Assembly: GCF_009730915.1 (NCBI RefSeq) | Contig: NC_052481.1 | Location: forward strand, 2,356,001-2,420,000 | Length of the DNA stretch: 64,000 bases | From: Dioscorea cayenensis subsp. rotundata | Taxonomy: Eukaryota > Streptophyta > Magnoliopsida > Dioscoreales > Dioscoreaceae | Direction: 5' to 3' | Part shown: positions 47,040-60,651 of the stretch, piece by piece | Numbering within the stretch: the stretch's first letter is position 1 | How the letters are laid out: every line of letters begins with the position of its first letter | Position numbers and translations under genes: made by a program | The notes under the pieces: model-generated | Database searches by the model: none | Told to the model about the DNA's origin: nothing | Seen by the model: only the letters and a program-made list of their open reading frames with translations

Positions 47040-47806
47040 TAAAAATAAATCTCCAAATTTTAATAAATGTATTCAAGTTCTTTTGATGGACATGGTCTAA
47101 AACCCTCCTTGCACTCCAAATCTAATCGAAAGTCAACTTTATTTGTTCCCAAACCCATTGACCATCAAATCAATCTAAAGATTGAACAAGTCTAAGTAGT
47201 CTAGTTCAACTAATTGATTGGTTGTTCTTTCTTTTTATATTACCATGTCATGCCATCACTATTTAAAATTAATTATTATTATTAAAAAAAAACTAGTGTT
47301 CTCTTATTAGAAAATTCTCCAAGTATGAAACTTGCTTGCCATCAAACAAACATCCATTGAATCTAAAGCTCAACCTCATCCTCTTTGAAAACTTTCCTAA
47401 TTTTGCACATTAATCTAAAAACAATATTTTTATAATTTTAAAATCAATTAGAAATTTATATCTTCTTCTCAGTCATGGTTGAATTTTCTTTTTAAAACAC
47501 TAAATGCTGAATAGTTTTCTAATCTTCTTTTTTTCACTGTTTTTTATGCACACCATTTCGCACCCAAGAAAAGGACCAACCCCCGCACCAATCCACGTGT
47601 CCGTTCCTTGTTCATCACCGAACGCAATCTGGCAACACATCACCAATAAAACAACGCCATGTCGACACTCAATAAAAAAAGCACCCTAAAATCAGCCCCC
47701 ACTCGGCGACACCCCGTGTTCCCGGACAGAATCACCCATCCCCTCTCAGTCCTAATCACCAAACACCAATCCCAACCAATAACCACCAGCCGCGTGTCCC
47801 TCAAAC

Positions 47807-47814
47807 TATAAAAA
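47807..47814 (+). promoter_or_regulatory. TATA box of the CDPK-related kinase gene
   Basis: TATAAAAA lies 201 bp upstream of the ATG, with a CCAAT word near 47775. The implied 5' leader is ~170 nt and includes the CT-rich stretch 47920-47975. Confidence 0.5.
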
Positions 47815-48014
47815 AACCCCGTTTGCTGTTTAGTCCTCCACACCAAAGGATCACCAAGTCAAAACCTTGTAAAATAAAAACAAAAACGTAAACCCAGCCT
47901 TGTTACACTCTGACTAAATCTCTTCGATCTCTATAAATCTCTCTTTCTCTCTCTAAACCTCTTGTTTCTCTCTCTAAAAAACGCATCTCTTTGACCCTCT
48001 TCGATCCCGATCCC

Positions 48015-48732
48015 ATGGGCCAGTGCCACGGCAAGAACATCGCCGTCGCCGAGGACGGCTCGCCGGCCGGCGACCCCCGCCGGACCCCCCAGCCACCGCC
48101 CTCTAGCCGCGCCACTCCCGCCCATCCGAGTGCTTGGCCGAGCCCTTTCCCTTTCCCTCAGGGAACCTCTTCTCCTCTCCCCACCGGCGTCTCCCCCTCC
48201 CCTGCTAGGTCAACCCCGCGCCGCTTCTTCCGCTGGCCTTTACCACCGCCGTCCCCGGCGAAGCACATCAAAGCCTCTCTTGCGAAGCGGCAAGGGAAGC
48301 CGGCTGAGGTGCCGATACCGGAGGATGGAGGTGGGGGTGGAGGTGGAGGAGAGGGAGAAGCGACCTTGGATAAGAGCTTTGGGTATGGGAGGAACTTTGG
48401 GGCTAAGTATGAGCTTGTGAGGGAGGTTGGGAGAGGCCATTTCGGGCATACTTGTTCGGCGAGGGTTAGGAAAGGAGAGCTGAAGGGTCAGCTCGTTGCT
48501 GTCAAGATTATTCCTAAAGCTAAGGTGCGGTGGTATGTTCGAAAAATGGGAATGTTTTGATCTTGATGCTTTGCTAAATTCTGTTTATCATTGTTTCTAT
48601 TTTGTTCTGTTGTTCTTGTTGATTTGACTTCTTGTCTTTTTTCTTTTGTTTTTTATGTTCTTAGATGCTTGATTACCTACATGCAATGGTTTTTTGAGTC
48701 TGATTTACTGAACAATCTGATGATGCTCTCTT

Positions 48733-48763
<31 letters not shown>

Positions 48764-51700
48764 GTGTTGCATTTGTTTGTATTTTCTTATTATTGATTTG
48801 ATAGTAAATTTCTTGTCTTTTTTTTTGGGTGTTTTGATGTGATTTTTATTATTAATAATTTTGTTATGGGATTGATTTATTAAAATGATTGGATATACTC
48901 TATTGCAGCTGCATCTGTTTTATTGTTATTGAATGATATAGTCTCTAATTGAGATTTTAGATTATGATTACAATGCGCTGATGTTTTTATTGATTTGTTA
49001 GTAGAATTTTTGTCTTCAATTTTTTTTTTCTTTTTTGGTGTATTGATAAAGGCTTTGATTGGATGGATGCAACAGTATTATGGGATTTTCCATTAAACAA
49101 TTGGATGCCCTGTGCTGGACCTTCATGTGTTTTCTTATTGTTGAATGATATCAGTTTCCCTTTGTTCTTTTAGATTTTGATAAAAATGTACAGGTGCTAA
49201 CATCTTGAAAATGCCAAATGAAATTGTGAGATAGTGGCATTTTATATGTATGACTTTTATAACAAACCATGAATAGATGCTGTGTATGCATTTTAAGGTG
49301 TTTCCTGATCAGGATGCCTGAGCATCTAATGTTTTATTTTGTTTTTGATACTTATTATTCAGCTATGTTCATCTATTTATCTCTTCTATTATGCTAAAAT
49401 ACCTCTTTACTAGTTGGGCTTGTCTATTTTTTAGAATTCATGTTAGATATGATAACTGGTTTACTTAGATCATTTACATAGCAACATGGCTAATGAAGTG
49501 GATTTTTTTGGCAGATGACAACAGCTATATCGATTGAAGATGTCCGTAGGGAGGTCAAGATCCTCAAAGCTTTGTCGGGGCATAATAATCTGGTCAAATT
49601 TCATGATGCATGTGAGGACGCTCTTAATGTCTACGTAATTATGGAGTATGTTGATCTTATTCTTTTTTTTAGTTTGATATTTGTTTACCATTCATCATTA
49701 TGCTATAAGAATATTGTCGTACCTCTATGTACATGCTGCATATGGCATCATATGACATTATATGATATGTTAATGAGTTTGTTGGGTCATCAGCATCATG
49801 AAGATTTGCCATCGGCATATTATTTGGAAGGAAGGGATTAATCTGCTGCCAGCAGGATTAGTCATGCATAGTTGGTTAGCTCTGTTTTTATGATGGCTTC
49901 AAATAAAAAATTTAGACTATTCAAGTTGATCTACACTATTTAAACCCCTGAAATTTGAAGGGAGTTTTACCTATTGAAAAATTAGCATAAAATCAATGGT
50001 TCAGGATGCTGTAAGATCCATTCAAATTGAGAACCTACACTATGATTTTGATTTGCATATAATGATGACTGAGAGTATGTGTTATTGGATAATCTTGTTT
50101 AAGTTTTTTTTATTGTATTCTTAATTTGTCTTAATTTCTTGAATTTTTCTTATGATTAGATTATGCGAGGGTGGGGAATTATTAGATCGAATATTATCCA
50201 GGTAAATCAAGCATTCTTTCCCAAGACGTATGTGATGGATTTGTCATCTCTTTGTTCAAGCTTTTTGATTTAGTATGGTAGTGTTGCAACTTCTTTGCAG
50301 AGGTGGAAGGTACATGGAGGAAGATGCAAAAACGATTGTTGTGCAAATATTGAGTATAGTTGCCTTTTGCCATCTTCAGGGTGTTGTTCATCGTGATTTA
50401 AAACCAGAGGTTAGTATCAGGCGAAAGTTTTCTTGATGCTTGTTTAATTTGTTCCTTTAAAGAATCCATTTTCTTTCTATTTACTTAATGTTCCTCTATG
50501 TCCATGTGACTTTTATTTTTCTTGCTTACGCGTTATTCTGACTTTGTCTTTTCTGTTTTTTCTTTTCACTGTGTGACAGAATTTTTTGTTCAGTACTAAA
50601 GATGAGAACTCTTCCATGAAGATTATTGATTTTGGTCTTTCTGACTTTGTAAGACCAGGTACTGGATATACTAAGGATTGAAATTTCATTTCCATGCTCT
50701 ATGCTTACCTCTAGTGTCACCAAGCGGTTTTTTTTTTTTAAATTATTATTATGGATTACTTATTCTCACAATGCTGCTTTGTTTAGTTCTTGGTGATATA
50801 ATGCTGAAAAGTAATATTCAATCTGAAGTTTTACTTTGGGAGCTTCATTGCAGACGAAAGACTTAATGACATAGTTGGTAGTGCATACTATGTTGCCCCT
50901 GAGGTTCTACATAGAGCATACAGTATGGAGGCAGACATGTGGAGTATTGGTGTTATAACATATATATTATTATGTGGTAGCAGACCTTTTTGGGCACGAA
51001 CAGAATCAGGAATTTTTCGGTCTGTACTGAGAGCGGATCCTAACTTTGATGACTCACCTTGGCCTTCTGTAACTTCAGAAGCTAAGGATTTTGTTAGAAG
51101 GCTTTTGAATAAGGACTACAGGAAAAGAATGACTGCCGTGCAGGCTTTGAGTAAGTTGAAAGTTCATTGTGTTGATTTTTTATTCTTTGCTTGGATGGAG
51201 GTTTTGCCATCCATTTTATTTTATTTTTCCTTATGAGTACAAAGCTTTAGAGGTAGACTACATACTCAGATTCCTTCTTGTGTGACTTGCAAAAATTAAT
51301 TGTTAGAATCTAATCAATGCTTCCATGATGGCAGCTCACCCTTGGTTGCGAGATGAACAAAGACACATTCCTTTAGATATTTTGATTTACAAGTTAATCA
51401 AATCATACATTCGCTCCTCCCCATTTAAACGTGCAGCATTAAAGGTACTTATCATACAGGAAGGATTGGCCATAGGTTTGAAATTTCATATACCTTGTTT
51501 CTTAGAAATACTATGCCTTTTGCTCTATACAATATGTTTTCAGGTTGTTCAGGTTCTGAATTTCTTTTCCTATCACTTCATCACAGGCCCTTTCCAAATC
51601 TCTCACAGAGGATGAACTTTTTTATCTTAGATGCCAGTTTAAGCTGTTGGAACCCAACAGAGACGGGCGTGTTTCCCTTGAAAACTTTCGAATGGTTAGT

Positions 51701-52413
51701 TTACTGCTTTATGCTTCTCTTTATTTCTGAATTGAATACAGTTCAAAGAAGAATGGGATTCTTAATTAACAATCTTGTGCAGGCACTCATGCAAAATGCA
51801 ACTGATGCAATGAAAGAATCTAGGGTCCCTGACATTTTGAATTTGGTAAACAATCTAATCATTCAATCAATCTTTCCAACCTTGCCTTCAAGCTCTTCAA
51901 TCATGCATATTATTTGTCCTAATCTGTTATGTTTTTTCCACTTTTCCGTGTTTATCATCCCCAACCTAAATTTTTTCACTTCAATAAAAATTCTCTTGTT
52001 ATGTCCATATCAGTTGGAGCCACTTCACTATCGAAAGCTCGACTTTGAGGAATTCTGTGCTGCCGCGATCAGCCCTTATCAGCTTGAGGCCTTGGAAGGA
52101 TGGGAACACATTGCAAGCATAGCTTTTGAACACTTTGAGCGGGACGGGAACCGCGTCATCTCCATCGCCGAACTTGCGCAGGTGTTGAGATCATTCGTTT
52201 TGTCAACCATTGCATTATTTACATACATCTCATTTCTCTACATTCATCTAAATTCTGCCGAAATAAATTCTGCAGGAAATGAATCTTCCTGCAACAGCTC
52301 ATTCGATCATGCACGATTGGATTCGACAATCAGACGGTAAACTCAGCTATCTTGGTTACATGAAATTCTTGCACGGTGTGACGATTCGGAGTTCGAACAC
52401 AAGACATCACTAG
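48015..52413 (+). CDS. CDPK-related protein kinase (CRK)
   Basis: Eleven exons: 48015-48524, 49515-49645, 50160-50201, 50301-50409, 50580-50658, 50854-51150, 51335-51444, 51587-51694, 51783-51845, 52014-52181 and 52276-52413. They give 1755 nt and 584 aa, and phases agree at every join. The start MGQCHGK is an N-myristoylation site with a palmitoylatable Cys4. A Pro/Ser-rich region and a glycine run (~110) follow. Kinase landmarks are the loop VGRGHFG (138-144), Lys164, HRD (258-260), DFG (281-283) and APE (305-307). The C-terminal part keeps EF-hand-like helices, but the loops ([26 protein letters not shown]) are degenerate. CRKs are therefore thought not to be directly calcium-regulated, unlike CDPKs. 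A membrane location is likely. A (CT)n tract lies in intron 1. Confidence 0.95.
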
Positions 52414-54247
52414 TTGCATTTTTCACAACTCATGTAATTGTCTCCAATTGCATTCACTGTAAGCTCTGTTGATCTCTTTCTTTTTTTCTTTTGTTTTTTC
52501 TTTAAATTTTCATGTTTATCTTCATTTTTACTCTCTTTTCAGAGAATGCATGTATTACCAAAATTCAGCAAAATGCAAGCTTTTCAAGCAAATGTTAATT
52601 GTTCAGCAATATATTTGAGTTGGTACACACACACACACACATTAACAAAAGAAAGTTTTTATAAGCATTATATATTAGTTCTTTTAAAACTGAAAAAGTT
52701 TTTTTTTTCCATTTGTACCCCTGAAAGATTGTATATTTTTTTGGTTGTTATTTAATGAAAGGATTTTTGTGGTTTGGCTATAAAAATTGGGGGTTTATTC
52801 TTGTATAATTTAGTTGGCAAATGATATGAAATAATAATTTTATGTTTGAAGACCTCAAAATTTATATAAAAAAAATTATAGTTTTTACATGTGTATACCC
52901 TTGAAAATTCTTTTACTTGTATGTTGTTGTTGATATTTGACAGAGCAAAAAGAAGAGGATTTCTTTAAGTTGTGAGTAAGTGGTATTTTGGGAATAATGT
53001 ATGAATTGTAAATTATATATGTACTTGAAAAAAAAAATCCAAAATATTAACTTTATTTTACCATAATCCATATTAACTCATCAACCAAAAACAATTACAA
53101 AAATAAAATAAAAACCGAAAGTTAAAATCCAAAAAAGTAAAATTGCAAAGCTTGTCAAAAAAAAGTCTATAGTCGAGCAGTATTTATTCTATTACAAAAG
53201 ATGTTGATATGGAGATTTAATCGTTATCTAAATCACATTTCGCTGAACACGTTGGTGATACCGAGTTTTTAGTTATATATAAGTTTGTAGTAAGAAATAA
53301 AAATAAATTTCAGTTTAGTTCATATGTATGCCCCCTAACTATACAGCGGTTGTTACATATGAAAAAATAAAAATAAAAATAAATTGCAGACTGGGAGCCA
53401 TTTTTTTCATGAATGGAACTTTTTTTTTAAATAAAAAAGAAAACAGAGAGATTGGGATTTGGTGGCAACGGACATTCTTATCCATGTATGTCAAGTTGTC
53501 ATCAACTTACTGTTCCTCTTTAGTTGCTGCCAATTTCTAGATATGCATGTGTGCCTAATTAATTACTAACATGTTCCTCATGTTGAGCTTGTGATAGAAT
53601 CTTCATCTTCATATTTATTTCATTATTTCTTTTTATTTTTGTTGTAATTATTCATTTAATGAATTATTTTATTATATATTCAAAACATTTAGAATTATGT
53701 TTGATATTATGATTACAAGCCATGGAAATTACAAGGGAAAATAAGAAAAGTATAACATACTGAATAATTGAATCCTTATTTTTCATTTAATTTTCCTTTC
53801 CTCTGACTTGTGTTTTTATTTCTTTTTATTTTTTATTTTATTTTTTCCTTCAATGCATGCTCACCATGAAAACAGTTTGTGGTGGACCACAAGCCAGAAA
53901 AAGGAGGAATTCTTCTTTGAGCTTCTTCTTCTTATTACCTATTATTCAATCCATTATATATATAAAATTAAAAAAAATATGGAAAGTCTATAATAAATAA
54001 ATAAATACTTGGTATGATCTCTCACGCAAAGCAAAAAAATGAAAGCATAACAAAACCAATAACAAGACACCCACTAGTAAAAATAAAAATAAACAAATGA
54101 CCAAAAAAAGAGAACTCAATCCGTTTAGTTATATAACAACAATTGTTCTTCATCATCACAACCAATAAAAATAAAAATTAAGAAAGAAGAAGAAGCAAGC
54201 TTCACAAACAAACACCAGCTGTGCATGCAAACTCCATTTCATCATCA
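52414..54247. other. Spacer between the kinase and SAUR genes
   Basis: The first 300-400 bp are probably kinase 3' untranslated sequence. A (CA)n is at 52626-52640. The rest is AT-rich with no recognised gene. The stretch before 54247 is the 3' flank of the SAUR gene on the opposite strand, so the two genes converge. Confidence 0.45.
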
Positions 54248-54643
54248 TCAAGCTCTAAAACATCCAACAAGATGAAGATGAACATGATGATGATGATGAT
54301 GATGGTGATGATCATGATGATCATGATCTATAAGGCCTTTAACTCTAGTGAAGTCCTCAACATGGCAAGGAATAGTAATGGCTCCTTCATGTTTAAATCC
54401 ATACTCCTCTTCTGCCACCTTTAACAACCCTAAAAACAAAGGATGGTTCAAGTACTCCACTGGCACAATGAAACGCTTTTGCTCTTCTCCTTCTCCTCCT
54501 ACCCTTATTCCCATCCACCCTTTTGGTGGTACCCCTCCTCCTCCTTCTCCTTCTTCTTCTTCTTCTGTGCTTCTCTTCCCTAATAACCCTCCAAGCTGTC
54601 CCAAGTGAAGGTGGTGAAACTTTAATAGGTTATGGTGACCCAT
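54248..54643 (-). CDS. SAUR: SAUR32-like auxin-responsive protein
   Basis: An intronless gene for 131 aa. The N-terminus MGHHNLLKFHHLHLGQL is followed by an acidic Glu/Gly stretch. The SAUR core runs from about residue 39: PPKGWMGIRVGGEGEEQKRF, VPVEYLNHPLFLGLLKVAEE, and EYGFKHEGAITIPCHVEDF. The tail carries an unusually long histidine run (DHDHHDHHHHHHHHHVHLHL) ending GCFRA. SAUR proteins promote cell expansion by inhibiting PP2C.D phosphatases that restrain plasma-membrane H+-ATPases. SAUR32-type members have His-rich ends and are tied to apical-hook growth in Arabidopsis; that link is from memory. A (TA)n stretch lies immediately upstream (54642-54700), and another TATA-like run is at 54855-54870. 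Confidence 0.92.
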   Translation of the reverse strand: MGHHNLLKFHHLHLGQLGGLLGKRSTEEEEEGEGGGGVPPKGWMGIRVGGEGEEQKRFIVPVEYLNHPLFLGLLKVAEEEYGFKHEGAITIPCHVEDFTRVKGLIDHDHHDHHHHHHHHHVHLHLVGCFRA

Positions 54644-55089
54644 ATATATATATATATATATTTGCTATATATATTTATATATATATATATATAGATATAT
54701 AGCTAAAGAGAGAAAGGCCAAGGATCAGAGCTAGAGATGGCAAGATGGAAGAGGGTAAGAGAAGAGTCACAAAGAGAGGTTGGGATGTTGGACATGGCTT
54801 TTCACTAACTTTGCATAGAGTTTTGTTTCTTGGAGCCTTTGAAGATGCTTATATGTATATATATATATAGGAAGGAGAGTGCTTGTGTTATTTGTGTGAA
54901 TGTGTTTTGTTAGATATATAGGTCATAGCTAGTGGGGTCTTGATGAGAATTAATTATAGGGTTGAAAAGAGAAGGAAGGTGTTTGTGGTTATGTTGATGA
55001 AGGCAGATGGGAAGGGTTTGAATGGAATTTTGGAGGCTTTGGATTGAAGCAAGAAGACCTTGGAAGGTTGGAATAGCGCGTGTTGTGTT

Positions 55090-56604
55090 CACAATGAGAA
55101 CAGGAATATTTATATTATCATATATATATATATATATATCTATATATTTTTTAATGTTTTCATTGAGCGGAAATTATTGAAGAATATTCCTTTAAAAGTT
55201 GTTTTTTTTTTATTTGGACTTATTAACTTGGCCAAACGCTACATGGAATAATAAAAATTCATCAAGTGCATGCCTATAAGATTTGTACGAACCATATTTA
55301 GCAAATAAGTTCATTTTTGTCGTCCAAATATGAAAAAAAAAAGATACAACTCCTTCCATAGGATAATAGGAGATTTGTTGGATCACTTAAACAATATTTA
55401 TTCCTGATAACAATGGATAAATAGTATTGATATAGTACTACTATAATATTATGATACGGGATTTGACCTTGCACTTGCCCATGCATTGCCCATGGGGCTA
55501 ATCATTGTACTAAACGATGATAATAATAGGTAAGTTGTACTACTAACTTTTTTTTTTATGGGTTCTCTTGCCTTTTCTTTTCTACTTATTTTGTAGGTAT
55601 TTGGCTTGGAGAATAATTATTTTTATAATAGGTTAGTGTGCCGATTCATTTAACTTGATAATTTTGCTCGTGAAAATTTGGTTAGATAAAAACACATACA
55701 AAGAGAAAGTGAATTAGAACGAAACCATTAAGTGAAATAAACATTTTAAAAACTGAGGATCTGAAACTAGAAATATATATATTAAAAAATAATTTTGTCA
55801 ACTTTAATATGAACCAATTTTATTTTATTTTGATATAAGACAAATCACTATTTATATTATTCACTATGCATGAGAATGAATTTGACCTCCTAACCTCTTA
55901 CATGGGACTCCGGCGGCTTATCATTTGTTGGCTTTTATCCACTGTGTTATTTAATTTTAAAAAAATAAATTCAAAATCATAGTAAGTATATATTATCATA
56001 TAACCTTTTCAATATATATATATATATATATATTATCATATAACAAACTGTGTATTTAGGAAAAAAAAAGTAAAATATTGATATTTGAATATAAACATAA
56101 ATTGTTTATTGTGTCAATAAATTTTTGATAAACAAGCGCATATAGCAATGTAAAATACTGGCGAAGAAAAAATTTAAAAAAAAAATAATGAATATGAGTA
56201 ATTATCTTTTAATTAACATGGTATAAATAAATAAAAATAACATATTAAATAAGAAAAATGTTTTCAATACTACATCAAAATGGCATCATTTTCAAAAATA
56301 AATATACAAAGGCACCACAAGAGAAAATGACATTTTCTCTATAATGCACAAGTTGAAAAGATTGGGGACCATATCTTCATTAAATTCCAAAAATGACCCT
56401 ATAGAAATATCCTCATTTGAATCATCATGTTCACAAAATAAAAGTTTCCATATATTATTGTAAAAAATAAATAATAAATTAATGTTATTTATAGGTCTTA
56501 CAAAAAATTCAGTCTTTAAACTAGTTTAACACTAAACCATAGTGATTATTTAAGCATTAATAATTCTCTCCATTATTTCATTATTAATACTAATATATTA
56601 TAAC

Positions 56605-56650
<46 letters not shown>

Positions 56651-57031
56651 GCATTTTCTTTTTTAAAAGAAATGACAACCTTGCACTCATTCAACGTACA
56701 TTATTAAAAAGGAAGAATAATGAGTCTCCACGTGCCTTAGAAGACTAAAATTTCTTTTTTAATCAATCAAGTGTTCATATGAACTCTCCAAGTAATTAGG
56801 GTTTATCTCAATACTTTTCAAAGATTACTTATTCAATGTCTTACTCAATGGATTTTATATTTTCCCTTTCACAATCAAAGCTCTACTTGTTTAAATATTT
56901 ATATAATTAACTGATGTTGATTACTTCTTAGTTTCTAAATATTTTCATTCTTTTATTTTTTTTTATAAATAGACGACAGACGCTTCTCATTTAAGAGATT
57001 GTAAGAAAGATATATAGGTATGGAGATGCAT
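55090..57031. other. Gene-free spacer with possible degenerate tRNA-like repeats
   Basis: AT-rich, with (TA)n at 55121-55150 and 56013-56032 and (AAT)n at 56609-56649. Two stretches, about 55455-55520 and 55865-55950, contain GGTCAAATCCC and AGGTCAAATTC on the minus strand, resembling pol III box B words. They may be old SINE relatives, but I find no flanking duplications. Confidence 0.4.
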
Positions 57032-57695
57032 TGTCATACCCCGACCCGCGGGCCCTGGGATGTGATAACTACAGCGACAACCCAAGGAGGGATACCCCAC
57101 CACTCAACCCTTGAGTCACCGCAAGACTGACAAAATACCTAAAACCAACAACCCTGAACAGAGTATATATGTAAAATAAAAAGTTCAAAGGTACGCAAGG
57201 AAAGCATTGACAACATTACCTGATAACAGAGTTAAGAAATGCACTGATCACAAGTTCAACAAAGTATCCAATAAATTAGACAAACATACAAATCATGCAT
57301 CAAGATTTTTAAACACAATAATGGATCCATGCTCTAATACAACATATGCATGCTCAAGGATAATATACATGAACTTGGTACTGAATAAAAACAGACAGTG
57401 GATGTCTAGTCTAGCACACAACTTCACTACCACACTAGCTACTGCCTGCAAAAGCCTGGGAAGAGAAAAGAGGGGTGAATAACCTAAGTCACTCAGTAAG
57501 TGGGTTAGCACACAGCTTCACTACCACACATAAATACACAATATAACAAAAGATAGTGTCAAGAAAGCTTTTTAGCCCAACTAGGGTTTTACAACAATAA
57601 AACCACGAAATGTCAAACACAAGGTTTATACTTTAAAACAAGTTAAACATCAAACCAAGCTTTTATAATAATGCAAATAGATCATAACAGTTCCA

Positions 57696-57728
<33 letters not shown>

Positions 57729-59683
57729 CAAACTATATAATATGAGTCTCAAAATCTATAAAACACAATACTCACCGCCAAAACCACAAATTTCATATGA
57801 CACTACAAAAGAAATGCAACATGGTCTAGAAACCTCTCTAAACCATCGTCGTGGCCACGGCTAGGTTCAGAGTCATCAAGAAACTCATGTTCTTAACGTT
57901 GACCCATCGGTCCACCGTGTCGTGGCACATGCTTCCCGATGAACATCTAGTCAGGGCTCTATTCTTCTACTTGAACTGGACCAAAAATAAGTCTGTCAGT
58001 CTTCCACACCACCTCAACAGACTGGCCGTTAAAACCGCCAACTGCAGTAGGATGTCACCAATCAAGTAATACAAACATGCATCTCACAACGAGAAGACTA
58101 TAACCAGGGCAATAATTAATAATAAATAATCAAAATTACTGTCATTTTTCTATGGATATGATGAATGTGAAGCATAATCAAAGTTTTGTAAAGCCAAACA
58201 ATTCACAACTTACAAAGCAAATAACATTCTAAAATTTTTTCTCTTGAACATCAACATTTTTCAAGTATGAAACATCAATAAATAAACTCATTTTAAATCA
58301 ATTAAGACCTCGATCTAAGTATAGAAGCCAATAAAACTTAGCTCAAACAATAAAATATAACTATATGTATTCTCCTAGTAAAATTATGCATAAACAATCT
58401 CACTCACAACTTAGATGATTTCACTTCCTCAAATACTAATCCTCTGCTAGTTTCTTGCCTCGAGCCACAGCTTCACCTCTTTGCCAAAGCACAACAAAAC
58501 ATCAACAAGAATTAGCACAAAAAATAAATCAAATAAAGAAACCATAAGTTTCTCTAACAAACAACCCTAAATGGATCCTAGGGTTGGCTCAAAGCTAGGT
58601 GTAAAGGTTACCAATGAATTCCTAAGGGTTTGAGCTTCACTTTAATCTAAAGAAATCAAAGAAACAACTAAAGTTCACCGGTGCTACAATATTACTACAG
58701 TAAAACCGACCCTAACTAGGGATGGCAATGGATTGGGTCGGGTGTGGGTTTTACCATACCCGTACCTGTACCCGCTACCCCGCTAGTATACACGAACTCA
58801 AACCCGATGGGTTTTAAAAACCCCCAACCCACTCCCGCACCAGACGGGTAATTGGGTACCCGCGGGTATAACTACCCCGCCCCAATATTAAAAAAATAAC
58901 TTAAAAGTAATTATAATTTTTTTATAAAATAAAATAAAATTATTATAAAATTACAAGATTAAACAAAGATGAAAAAAAAAACCCTAAATTGTTAAGTTGT
59001 AGAACATATTAGTATATATATATATGTATATATATTATATAAATATTTTAGTAATTTTAATTTCGGGTCGGGTACAGGTTCGGGTACGGGTCGGGTATTA
59101 GAATTCCCATACCCGCACCCACACCCGTTTCATACAAGTTGGGTTTTACCCGAACCCGACCCGAAACCCGGCCAAATCGGGTTTTACCCGTCAAGCTCGG
59201 GTCAGGTCGGGTCGGGTTTGGGTATTATTGCCATCCCTAACCTTAACACAAAGGTTTTGTCATGATTTACAATATCTAACCAAGAAATTTCTTTACAAAC
59301 ATGCACACAAATGAGTAACAATGACATTGGCTTCGATTTGAGCATATAACCAACGCAATCCATGGTGTATTTCTAGGTTTTTAAAGATTTCCAAAAACAA
59401 AGAAGAACGAGAGAAATACAGAAGAAAAACCTTGGATCGAAGCCTTACCGAATTCAGGAGTAAGAGAGGAAGAAGTTTGGTGTTTTGATTCGCCAATGAT
59501 GGTTGCCGGAAAAATTCTCTAGGGTTTATGTGCTCGGCCGAAAGAAATAAAGAATGAGGAAGAAGGAAAGAAGAAGGAATTAATGAAGAATTCATGTTGC
59601 TACAGTAACCAGCTGCTATAGTGTTGGGCTAAAAAACTACAGTGCTGGACTAACTATAAATATAGTAAAAACTGGTTATAACA
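57032..59683. mobile_element. Probable solo LTR of a large LTR retrotransposon
   Basis: Ends are TGTCATACCCC at 57032 and GGTTATAACA at 59683, giving TG..CA termini. Flanking pentamers are TGCAT (57027-57031) and TGTAT (59684-59688), a target duplication with one substitution. The left end CCCCGACCCGCGGGCCC is typical of GC-rich LTR ends in many plants; the TATAAATA near 59653 fits an LTR promoter. No gag or pol sequence is inside. Length without the nested MITE is ~2.1 kb, within range for large gypsy LTRs. Orientation and lineage are uncertain, and it could be a non-autonomous element. Confidence 0.6.
58717..59239. mobile_element. hAT-type MITE (523 bp) nested in the LTR
   Basis: It has inverted ends, TAGGGATGGCAAT at the left and ATTGCCATCCCTA at the right. 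Flanks are ACCCTAAC (58709-58716) and ACCTTAAC (59240-59247), an 8-bp duplication with one change, as hAT transposition leaves. The arms are rich in repeated GGGTCGGGT/ACCCG words that fold back strongly. The TAGGGATGGCAATGG terminus is widespread in angiosperm genomes. Confidence 0.85.
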
Positions 59684-59744
59684 TGTATCAATTAAAATGA
59701 CTTATGGCTCTCTTACAAAAATCCCCTTCTATAACTATAGAGGG

Positions 59745-59903
59745 ATTAAGATCCTTACCCGGGTTAGGAACAATATTAATGAATAGTAATGGACCCAATA
59801 TTGCACGAACAGTACAGAAACAATATTGTCGGAGAAGGATTCGAACCCTTACCCTCCCCTTGCACTCTTGTTTTATACCATTGAACTATCTAATAGTTGA
59901 CCA
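59745..59903 (-). mobile_element. tRNA-derived SINE, second copy of the family at 22924
   Basis: On the minus strand box A TAGTTCAATGG is at 59888-59878 and box B GGTTCGAATCC (exact consensus) at 59847-59837. The 5' start TGGTCAA.TATT.GATAG aligns with the copy at 23140. The following ACAGTAC/TACTGTTC words are also shared. The 3' boundary is uncertain and no target duplication was found. Confidence 0.7.
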
Positions 59904-60651
59904 TTTTTATAAATTTACCTATGTTTTTTTTAATTATCAAATATATCCTTTTTTTTTACAGGAAATACTGTAAAATTCCCTCCAAATTTCACTTATTCAC
60001 AGATGGTAGTGTATTCCCAATAAGTCCTTCCTTCTTCAGAAAGTGTACTTTTCTGTATTTCTGGCATAAAGGTCACTGACATTGACAGAAATGTCTCTTA
60101 GCTTTTTAAGCGGAAACAGATAATATTAAGTGAAAAAGTCATATATTAAATAGAAAGGTCATATAAATGTCCTATATATTAAGTGAAAACTTATGTAGCT
60201 ACACGAAAACACACAATGTTAAACAAAAACTATACATTTTAAGCGGAAAATATATGTTGTAAGATTGAATAAACTAACAGAGTAAATTGCATGAATTGAA
60301 AAATAAACTGTCACAAAAAGTATGGACTGTTTAGCAAATTTAAATATCAGAAGGTCTGTTTTGAATGTTTTGAAACTTTCAGAGACTTATAAGTCATTTT
60401 TCCAATTTTTTTAATTCATGGTAGTATGTTTATTCCTCCGCCAAAATTTATTAATATTTTCATCTTTTGAAAGAAATATTTATTGAAGTATCATAAGTTC
60501 ATAACTGTATTACCTGAATGTTTTGTGTGAAACATCAGGAATTTTCTTGTGATATTGACTTTCACCAAACACAAAAAATAAAAATATATATTATTACTTC
60601 TTATAAAAGAAGAGTTAAGATTATAACAATTCACACTTTGTTTTCCACTTT

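Noticed and set aside
51495-52340. 281-codon plus-strand frame
   Set aside because: It reads through introns 7 to 10 of the kinase gene in mixed frames; the spliced model explains the conserved parts.
59837-59888. Possible tRNA gene (box A and box B present)
   Set aside because: No cloverleaf can be formed with proper stems; it has a SINE body downstream and a sister copy with a target duplication.
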